Assembly: GCA_964019415.1 (NCBI GenBank)
Contig: OZ025886.1
Location: 151,788 to 215,787, forward strand
DNA length: 64,000 bases
Reading direction: 5' to 3'
Source of the DNA: Ianthella basta
Taxonomy: Eukaryota > Porifera > Demospongiae > Verongiida > Ianthellidae
The notes beneath the pieces were generated by a model. That model saw nothing but the letters and a program-made list of their open reading frames with translations. It had not been told where the DNA came from and did no database searches. The translations under genes were made by a program, and so were the position numbers. Positions 55,301-64,000 of this stretch are shown one piece after another; position 1 is the stretch's first letter, and every line of letters begins with the position of its first letter.

Positions 55301-58300
55301 GAATGTTGTTGCGTATTTTCTTCTGTGCTGATTGTGAGAAGTAGCAGATTAATTGGTGCACATACAACCCACACACATGGGGAGGTAGGGCATGCCTGTG
55401 TGTGTGTATGGGGAGGTAGGGCATGCCTGTGTGTGTGTATGGGGAGGTAAGGCATGCCTGTGTGTGTATGGGGAGGTAGGGCATGCCTGTGTGTGTGGGG
55501 GGAGGTAGGGCATGCCTGAGTGTGTATGGGGAGGTAGGGCATGCCTGTGTGTGTATGGGGAGGTAGGGCATGCCTGTGTGTGTATGGGGAGGTAGGGCAT
55601 GCCTGTGTGTGTATGGGGAGGTAGGGCATGCCTGTGTGTGTATGGGGAGGTAGGGCATGCCTGTGTGTGTATGGGGAGGTAGGGCATGCCTGTGTGTGTA
55701 TGGGGAGGTAGGGCATGCCTGTGTGTGTATGGGGAGGTAGGGCATGCCTGTGTGTGTGTATGGGGAGGTAGGGCATGCCTGTGTGTGTGTGGGGAGGTAG
55801 GGCATGCCTGTGTGTATGGGGAGGTAGGGCATGCCTGTGTGTGTATGGGGAGGTAGGGCATGCCTGTGTGTGTATGGGGAGGTAGGGCATGCCTGTGTGT
55901 GTATGGGGAGGTAGGGCATGTCTGTGTGTGTGTGGGGAGGTAGGGCATGCCTGTGTGTGTGTATGGGGAGGTAAGGCATGCCTGTGTGTGTATGGGGAGG
56001 TAGGGCATGCCTGTGTGTGTGTATGGGGAGGTAAGGCATGCCTGTGTGTGTATGGGGAGGTAGGGCATGCCTGTGTGTGTATGGGGAGGTAGGGCATGTC
56101 TGTGTGTGTGTGGGGAGGTAGGGCATGCCTGTGTGTGTGTATGGGGAGGTAAGGCATGCCTGTGTGTGTATGGGGAGGTAGGGCATGCCTGTGTGTGTAT
56201 GGGGAGGTAGGGCATGCATGTGTGTGTATGGGGAGGTAAGGCATGCCTGTGTGTGTATGGGGAGGTAGGGCATGCCTGTGTGTGTATGGGGAGGTAAGGC
56301 ATGCCTGTGTGTGTATGGGGAGGTAGGGCATGCCTGTGTGTGTATGGGGAGGTAGGGCATGCCTGTGTGTGTGTATGGGGAGGTAAGGCATGCCTGTGTG
56401 TGTATGGGGAGGTAGGGCATGTCTGTGTGTGTATGGGGAGGTAGGGCATGCCTGTGTGTGTATGGGGAGGTAGGGCATGCCTGTGTGTGTATGGGGAGGT
56501 AGGGCATGCCTGTGTGTGTATGGGGAGGTAGGGCATGCCTGTGTGTGTATGGGGAGGTAGGGCATGCCTGTGTGTGTATGGGGAGGTAGGGCATGCCTGT
56601 GTGTGTATGGGGAGGTAGGGCATGCCTGTGTGTGTATGGGGAGGTAGGGCATGCCTGTGTGTGTATGGGGAGGTAGGGCATGCCTGTGTGTGTATGGGGA
56701 GGTAGGGCATGCCTGTGTGTGTATGGGGAGGTAGGGCATGCCTGTGTGTGTATGGGGAGGTAGGGCATGCCTGTGTGTGTGTATGGGGAGGTAGGGCATG
56801 CCTGTGTGTGTATGGGGAGGTAGGGCATGCCTGTGTGTGTATGGGGAGGTAGGGCATGCCTGTGTGTGTATGGGGAGGTAGGAGTACTCTGCATGCCTGT
56901 GTGTGTATGGGGAGGTAGGGCATGCCTGTGTGTGTATGGGAGGTAAGGCATGCCTGTGTGTGTATGGGAGGTAGGGCATGCCTGTATGTGTGTATGGGGA
57001 GGTAGGGCATGCCTGTGTGTGTGGGGAGGTAAGGCATGCCTGTGTGTGTATATGGGGAGGTAGGGCATGCCTGTGTGTGTATGGGGAGGTAGGGCATGCC
57101 TGTGTGTGTATGGGGAGGTAGGGCATGCCTGTGTGTGTATGGGGAGGTAAGGGGCATGCCTGTGTGTGTATGGGGAGGTAGGGCATGCCTGTGTGTGTAT
57201 GGGGAGGTAAGGCATGCCTGTGTGTGTATGGGGAGGTAGGGCATGCCTGTGTGTGTGGGGGGAGGTAAGGCATGCCTGTGTGTGTATGGGGAGGTAGGGC
57301 ATGCCTGTGTGTGTATGGGGAGGTAGGGCATGCCTGTGTGTGTGTATGGGGAGGTAAGGCATGCCTGTGTGTGTATGGGGAGGTAGGGCATGCCTGTGTG
57401 TGTATGGGGAGGTAGGGCATGCCTGTGTGTGTATGGGGAGGTAGGGCATGCCTGTGTGTGTGGGGGGAGGTAGGGCATGCCTGTGTGTGTATGGGGAGGT
57501 AAGGCATGCCTGTGTGTGTATGGGGAGGTAGGGCATGCCTGTGTGTGTATGGGGAGGTAGGGCATGCCTGTGTGTGTATGGGGAGGTAGGGCATGCCTGT
57601 GTGTGTATGGGGAGGTAGGGCATGCCTGTGTGTGTATGGGGAGGTAGGGCATGCCTGTGTGTGTATGGGGAGGTAGGGCATGCCTGTGTGTGTGTANNNN
57701 NNNNNNNNNNNNNNNNNNNNNNNNNNNNNNNNNNNNNNNNNNNNNNNNNNNNNNNNNNNNNNNNNNNNNNNNNNNNNNNNNNNNNNNNNNNNNNNNNNNN
57801 NNNNNNNNNNNNNNNNNNNNNNNNNNNNNNNNNNNNNNNNNNNNNNNNNNNNNNNNNNNNNNNNNNNNNNNNNNNNNNNNNNNNNNNNNNNNNNNNTGGG
57901 GAGGTAGGGCATGCCTGTGTGTGTATGGGGAGGTAGGGCGTGCCTGTGTGTGTATGGGGAGGTAAGGCATGCCTGTGTGTGTATGGGGAGGTAGGGCATG
58001 CCTGTGTGTGTATGGGGAGGTAGGGCATGCCTGTGTGTGTATGGGGAGGTAGGGCATGTCTGTGTGTGTATGGGGAGGTAAGGCATGTCTGTGTGTGTAT
58101 GGGGAGGTAGGGCATGCCTGTGTGTGTATGGGGAGGTAGGGCATGCCTGTGTGTGTATGGGGAGGTAGGGCATGCCTGTGTGTGTATGGGGAGGTAGGGC
58201 ATGCCTGTGTGTGTATGGGGAGGTAGGGCATGTCTGTGTGTGTGTGGGGAGGTAGGGCATGTCTGTGTGTGTATGGGGAGGTAAGGCATGCCTGTGTGTG

Positions 58301-61300
58301 TATGGGGAGGTAGGGCATGCCTGTGTGTGTATGGGGAGGTAGGGCATGCCTGTGTGTGTGTGGGGAGGTAAGGCATGCCTGTGTGTGTATGGGGAGGTAG
58401 GGCATGCCTGTGTGTGTGTGGGGAGGTAAGGCATGCCTGTGTGTGTATGGGGAGGTAGGGCATGCCTGTGTGTGTGTGGGGAGGTAAGGCATGCCTGTGT
58501 GTGTGTATGGGGAGGTAAGGCATGCCTGTGTGTGTATGGGGAGGTAGGGCATGCCTGTGTGTGTATGGGGAGGTAGGGCATGCCTGTGTGTGTATGGGGA
58601 GGTAAGGCATGCCTGTGTGTGTATGGGGAGGTAGGGCATGCCTGTGTGTGTATGGGGAGGTAGGGCATGCCTGTGTGTGTATGGGGAGGTAAGGCATGTC
58701 TGTGTGTGTATGGGGAGGTAGGGCATGCCTGTGTGTGTATGGGGAGGTAGGGCATGCCTGTGTGTGTATGGGGAGGTAGGGCATGCCTGTGTGTGTATGG
58801 GGAGGTAAGGCATGCCTGTGTGTGTATGGGGAGGTAGGGCATGCCTGTGTGTGTATGGGGAGGTAGGGCATGCCTGTGTGTGTGTATGGGGAGGTAGGGC
58901 ATGCCTGTGTGTGTATGGGGAGGTAGGGCATGCCTGTGTGTGTGTATGGGGAGGTAGGGCATGCCTGTGTGTGTATGGGGAGGTAGGGCATGCCTGTGTG
59001 TGTATGGGGAGGTAGGGCATGTCTGTGTGTGTATGGGGAGGTAGGGCATGCCTGTGTGTGTATGGGGAGGTAGGGCATGCCTGTGTGTGTATGGGGAGGT
59101 AGGGCATGTCTGTGTGTGTATGGGGAGGTAGGGCATGCCTGTGTGTGTATGGGGAGGTAGGGCATGCCTGTGTGTGTATGGGGAGGTAGGGCATGCCTGT
59201 GTGTGTATGGGGAGGTAAGGCATGCCTGTGTGTGTATGGGGAGGTAAGGCATGCCTGTGTGTGTATGGGGAGGTAGGGCATGCCTGTGTGTGTATGGGGA
59301 GGTAGGGCATGCCTGTGTGTGTATGGGGAGGTAGGGCATGCCTGTGTGTGTATGGGGAGGTAGGGCATGCCTGTGTGTGTATGGGGAGGTAGGGCATGCC
59401 TGTGTGTGTGTGGGGAGGTAAGGCATGCCTGTGTGTGTATGGGGAGGTAGGGCATGCCTGTGTGTGTATGGGGAGGTAGGGCATGCCTGTGTGTGTATGG
59501 GGAGGTAGGGCATGCCTGTGTGTGTATGGGGAGGTAGGGCATGCCTGTGTGTGTATGGGGAGGTAGGGCATGCCTGTGTGTGTATGGGGAGGTAGGGCAT
59601 GCCTGTGTGTGTATGGGGAGGTAGGGCATGTCTGTGTGTGTATGGGGAGGTAGGGCATGCCTGTGTGTGTATGGGGAGGTAGGGCATGCCTGTGTGTGTG
59701 GGGGGAGGTAGGGCATGCCTGTGTGTGTATGGGGAGGTAGGGCATGCCTGTGTGTGTGGGGGGAGGTAGGGCATGCCTGTGTGTGTATGGGGAGGTAGGG
59801 CATGCCTGTGTGTGTATGGGGAGGTAGGGCATGCCTGTGTGTGTATGGGGAGGTAGGGCATGCCTGTGTGTATGGGGAGGTAGGGCATGCCTGTGTGTGT
59901 ATGGGGAGGTAGGGCATGCCTGTGTGTGTGTGGGGAGGTAGGGCATGCCTGTGTGTGTATGGGGAGGTAGGGCATGTCTGTGTGTGTATGGGGAGGTAGG
60001 GCATGCCTGTGTGTGTATGGGGAGGTAGGGCATGCCTGTGTGTGTATGGGGAGGTAGGGCATGCCTGTGTGTGTATGGGGAGGTAGGGCATGCCTGTGTG
60101 TGTATGGGGAGGTAGGGCATGCCTGTGTGTGTATGGGGAGGTAGGGCATGCCTGTGTGTGTATGGGGAGGTAGGGCATGCCTGTGTGTGTATGGGGAGGT
60201 AGGGCATGCCTGTATGTGTATGGGGAGGTAGGGCATGCCTGTGTGTGTGTGGGGAGGTAGGGCATGCCTGTGTGTGTATGGGGAGGTAGGGCATGCCTGT
60301 GTGTGTATGGGGAGGTAAGGCATGCCTGTGTGTGTATGGGGAGGTAAGGCATGCCTGTGTGTGTATGGGGAGGTAGGGCATGCCTGTGTGTGTATGGGGA
60401 GGTAGGGCATGCCTGTGTGTGTATGGGGAGGTAGGGCATGCCTGTGTGTGTATGGGGAGGTAAGGCATGCCTGTGTGTGTATGGGGAGGTAGGGCATGCC
60501 TGTGTGTGTACGGGGAGGTAGGGCATGCCTGTGTATGTACGGGGAGGTAGGGCATGCCTGTGTGTGTATGGGGAGGTAGGGCATGTCTGTGTGTATGGGG
60601 AGGTAGGGCATGTCTGTGTGTGTATGGGGAGGTAAGGCATGCCTGTGTGTGTATGGGGAGGTAGGGCATGCCTGTGTGTGTGTATGGGGAGGTAGGGCAT
60701 GCCTGTGTGTGTATGGGGAGGTAGGGCATGCCTGTGTGTGTGTATGGGGAGGTAGGGCATGCCTGTGTGTGTATGGGGAGGTAGGGCATGCCTGTGTGTG
60801 TGTATGGGGAGGTAAGGCATGCCTGTGTGTGTATGGGGAGGTAAGGCATGCCTGTGTGTGTATGGGGAGGTAGGGCGTGCCTGTGTGTGTATGGGGAGGT
60901 AGGGCGTGCCTGTGTGTGTATGGGGAGGTAAGGCATGCCTGTGTGTGTATGGGGAGGTAGGGCGTGCCTGTGTGTGTATGGGGAGGTAAGGCATGCCTGT
61001 GTGTGTATGGGGAGGTAGGGCATGCCTGTGTGTGTATGGGGAGGTAGGGCGTGCCTGTGTGTGTATGGGGAGGTAGGGCGTGCCTGTGTGTGTATGGGGA
61101 GGTAGGGCGTGCCTGTGTGTGTATGGGGAGGTAAGGCATGCATGTGTGTGTATGGGGAGGTAGGGCATGCCTGTGTGTGTATGGGGAGGTAAGGCGTGCC
61201 TGTGTGTGTATGGGGAGGTAGGGCGTGCCTGTGTGTGTATGGGGAGGTAAGGCGTACCTGTGTGTGTATGGGGAGGTAAGGCGTGCCTGTGTGTGTATGG

Positions 61301-64000
61301 GGAGGTAGGGCGTGCCTGTGTGTGTATGGGGAGGTAAGGCATGCCTGTGTGTGTATGGGGAGGTAGGGCATGCCTGTGTGTGTATGGGGAGGTAAGGCGT
61401 GCCTGTGTGTGTATGGGGAGGTAGGGCGTGCCTGTGTGTGTATGGGGAGGTAAGGCGTACCTGTGTGTGTATGGGGAGGTAAGGCGTGCCTGTGTGTGTA
61501 TGGGGAGGTAAGGCGTACCTGTGTGTGTATGGGGAGGTAAGGCGTGCCTGTGTGTGTATGGGGAGGTAGGGCGTGCCTGTGTGTGTATGGGGAGGTAAGG
61601 CATGCCTGTGTGTGTATGGGGAGGTAGGGCATGCCTGTGTGTGTATGGGGAGGTAGGGCATGCCTGTGTGTGTATGGGGAGGTAGGGCATGCCTGTGTGT
61701 GTATGGGGAGGTAGGGCATGCCTGTGTGTGTATGGGGAGGTAAGGCATGCCTGTGTGTGTATGGGGAGGTAGGGCATGCCTGTGTGTGTATGGGGAGGTA
61801 GGGCATGCCTGTGTGTGTGTATGGGGAGGTAGGGCATGCCTGTGTGTGTATGGGGAGGTAGGGCGTGCCTGTGTGTGTATGGGGAGGTAGGGCATGCCTG
61901 TGTGTGTATGGGGAGGTAGGGCATGCCTGTGTGTGTGTATGGGGAGGTAGGGCATGCCTGTGTGTGTGTATGGGGAGGTAGGGCATGCCTGTGTGTGTAT
62001 GGGGAGGTAGGGCGTGCCTGTGTGTGTATGGGGAGGTAGGGCATGCCTGTGTGTATGGGGAGGTAGGGCATGCCTGTGTGTGTATGGGGAGGTAGGGCGT
62101 GCCTGTGTGTGTATGGGGAGGTAGGGCATGCCTGTGTGTGTATGGGGAGGTAGGGCGTGCCTGTGTGTGTATGGGGAGGTAGGGCATGCCTGTGTGTGTA
62201 TGGGGAGGTAGGGCATGCCTGTGTGTGTATGGGGAGGTAGGGCATGCCTGTGTGTATGGGGAGGTAGGGCATGCCTGTGTGTGCATGGGGAGGTAGGGCA
62301 TGCCTGTGTGTGTATGGGGAGGTAAGGCATGTCTGTGTGTGTATGGGGAGGTAGGGCATGCCTGTGTGTGTATGGGGAGGTAGGGCATGCCTGTGTGTGT
62401 ATGGGGAGGTAGGGCGTGCCTGTGTGTGTATGGGGAGGTAGGGCATGCCTGTGTGTATGGGGAGGTAGGGCATGCCTGTGTGTGCATGGGGAGGTAGGGC
62501 ATGCCTGTGTGTGTATGGGGAGGTAAGGCATGTCTGTGTGTGTATGGGGAGGTAGGGCGTGCCTGTGTGTGTATGGGGAGGTAGGGCATGCCTGTGTGTG
62601 TATGGGGAGGTAGGGCATGCCTGTGTGTGTATGGGGAGGTAAGGCATGCCTGTGTGTGTATGGGGAGGTAGGGCATGCCTGTGTGTGTATGGGGAGGTAA
62701 GGCATGCCTGTGTGTGTATGGGGAGGTAAGGCATGCCTGTGTGTGTATGGGGAGGTAAGGCATGCCTGTGTGTGTATGGGGAGGTAGGGCATGCCTGTGT
62801 GTGTATGGAGAGGTAGGGCATGCCTGTGTGTGTATGGGGAGGTAGGGCATGTCTGTGTGTGTATGGGGAGGTAGGGCATGCCTGTGTGTGTATGGGGAGG
62901 TAGGGCATGCCTGTGTGTGTATGGGGAGGTAGGGCATGCCTGTGTGTGTATGGGGAGGTAGGGCATGTCTGTGTGTGTATGGGGAGGTAGGGCATGCCTG
63001 TGTGTGTATGGGGAGGTAGGGCATGCCTGTGTGTGTGTGGGGAGGTAGGGCATGCCTGTGTGTGTATGGAGAGGTAGGGCATGCCTGTGTGTGTGTGGGG
63101 AGGTAGGGCATGTCTGTGTGTGTATGGGGAGGTAGGGCATGCCTGTGTGTGTATGGGGAGGTAAGGCATGCCTGTGTGTGTGTATGGGGAGGTAAGGCAT
63201 GCCTGTGTGTGTATGGGGAGGTAGGGCATGCCTGTGTGTGTATGGGGAGGTAGGGCATGCCTGTGTGTGTGTGGGGAGGTAGGGCATGCCTGTGTGTGTA
63301 TGGGGAGGTAGGGCATGCCTGTGTGTGTATGGGGAGGTAGGGCATGCCTGTTGTATGTGAGTGTGCTCATACTGGACTAGTCCAGATAGTTATGGCCCCT
63401 TCACACCCAGGGGGATTATCTGGCCATGTGAGACTAGTGACTAGTGGGGGTCTAGTAGCGATATAGTCGCATGTTGCCTGTACATGAGTACATGCATAAG
63501 TTGGAAGACGCCCCTTGCTGCCTGCACAGTGTATGTTGCAATGAGACTAATGCTAAAGGTGTGTACCTTCCACAACCTCAAAGACCAGTGTACCTGCTCC
63601 TTTGTTGATGTATGTGGTATGCTTTCAGTCTTTCCAAGATGAATTGCATTTATTTCAGTATTGCCACAATGTAGCAGTGCTTTATGGTGTTTATACACAG
63701 TAGCTATGTACGTACCAATACACTAAGTACTTGCAACCAACATGCGCAGCATCTTATTCACCAGTCAATATCCTTCGCACATCATGAATTATTTCTGGTT
63801 TAATCATGTTTGAGTTGCTCTCTATGTATTCCTTAGAGGCAAGTACAACAATGATCATGCCAACTAACACGTGCACCCAGGAGGTGACCTGTGTCCCAGT
63901 GGAGGTGACCAGTTCCCCAGTGAAGGTGACCAGTACCCCAGTGGAGGTGACCAGTACCCCAGTGGTGGTTAGCAGTACCCCAGTGGTGGTGACTAATACC
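52306..64000 (+). CDS. Gene G: Ig-Ig-stalk receptor, 5' part (runs off the right edge)
   Basis: Exons: 52306-52354 (signal peptide MHRHGLLLTLCLALPT), 53242-53619 (divergent outer Ig: RLICGCATRG, LRWLDVNGEEL, GSYTCVVGNN), 53829-54101 (inner Ig, nearly identical to gene C: LTLQCSADDP, DGGTYTCRVSNRAG) and 63837 to beyond 64000 (stalk repeat: PVEVTSSPVKVTSTPVEV). All splice phases are 1. The acceptor before the stalk exon is CTTAG/AGGCAAG, which gives an open frame through the repeats. The last intron is about 9.7 kb. It is almost filled by a 29-bp minisatellite with a 200-N gap, so its true length is unknown. FN3, TM and tail exons should lie to the right. Confidence 0.75.
52364..52705 (+). repeat. 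GGTGAGTGGGGGACTGG repeat in gene G intron 1
   Basis: About 19 units of 17-21 bp. Each contains GGTGAGTGGG, the same sequence as the true 5' splice site at 52354/52355, which is effectively the first unit of the array. Confidence 0.95.
53015..53150. repeat. CTGCTGTTGCTGGTCCTCTTG tandem repeat in gene G intron 1
   Basis: Five units of about 27 bp with TTCTG/TACGCACTG alternatives. Confidence 0.9.
54959..55202. mobile_element. 244-bp near-perfect fold-back element in gene G intron 3
   Basis: Arms of about 110 bp: ATAAAAATTTTCTACAAAAA .. GGATGGCACAAAAAGTACAG .. CCATGGTCCCTACATTCAAG, mirrored on the right, with a loop of about 25 bp. Arms differ at only a few positions, so the element is young. 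No coding capacity; MITE-type. Confidence 0.7.
55370..63350. repeat. Giant 29-bp minisatellite (about 270 units) in gene G intron 3
   Basis: Unit GGGGAGGTAGGGCATGCCTG plus TGTGTGTAT. Variants include GTAAGG, GCGTGCC (clustered 60860-62560), GCATGTC and an extra GT. All three minus-strand frames are open for about 8 kb because no unit makes a stop there; this is not a gene. Confidence 0.97.
57697..57896. other. 200-base assembly gap
   Basis: Exactly 200 Ns inside the minisatellite, a standard gap size, so the copy number is unresolved. Confidence 0.98.
63351..63836. other. End of gene G intron 3
   Basis: Unique sequence between the minisatellite and the stalk exon. Text near 63790-63830 (TCATGAATTATTTCTGGTTT) roughly parallels the intron end of gene D near 29850-29890. 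Confidence 0.5.

Noticed and set aside
55260-63370. Three overlapping minus-strand reading frames of about 2,675 codons (His/Thr/Pro-rich)
   Set aside because: A 29-bp repeat without stops on that strand keeps all three frames open at once. No splice, start or domain evidence, and it lies in an intron of gene G.

Overview
This is eukaryotic, animal (invertebrate) DNA. Genes are split by short GT-AG introns, and the window carries UHRF1, Ig, fibronectin III (FN3), SRCR and HECT domain genes, many CA and GTAGCTAGC repeats and fold-back elements. The style suggests a sponge or another early-branching animal. That is inference: no rRNA or mitochondrial marker is present to settle it.

Layout. 1-3625 (minus) is the 5' part of UHRF1, with a repeat-filled intron running off the left edge and E2F-like and CRE-like promoter sites. 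3.8-7.8 kb is mostly non-coding, with a decayed hAT transposon, palindromic repeats and a probable small membrane-protein gene. 7.8-12.7 kb and 14.1-19.5 kb (minus) are two tandemly duplicated seven-exon genes for secreted-side FN3 proteins with one transmembrane (TM) helix. From 21.7 kb to the right edge (plus) runs a cluster of five related type I membrane receptor genes. I call them C, D, E, F and G; G is cut by the right edge. C and D are built as signal peptide, divergent Ig domain, conserved Ig domain, Ser/Thr-rich stalk of a 7-residue repeat, FN3, FN3, TM helix and short tail; D also has an SRCR domain in the stalk. E has lost the first Ig exon and much of the stalk. F is reduced to signal, short linker, TM and tail. 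G shows its first Ig exons and stalk but has a roughly 9.7-kb intron filled by a 29-bp minisatellite with an assembly gap.

Between D and E lie an integrase-core fossil and a minus-strand HECT ubiquitin-ligase gene that looks decayed. Minus-strand Ig remnants follow C and D, so they were copied with the module.

How it fits together. Nearly all ectodomain introns in A-G are phase 1, so exons can be lost or gained without changing frame. The outer Ig domain differs much more between copies than the inner Ig, FN3, TM and even intron sequence. The cytoplasmic end is conserved in C and F but shifted out of frame in D and E. A clustered, length-variable, outer-domain-diverse receptor family resembles known invertebrate allorecognition and immune receptor clusters. 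The role is inference; the architecture is read directly from the sequence. B and C start head to head about 2.2 kb apart.
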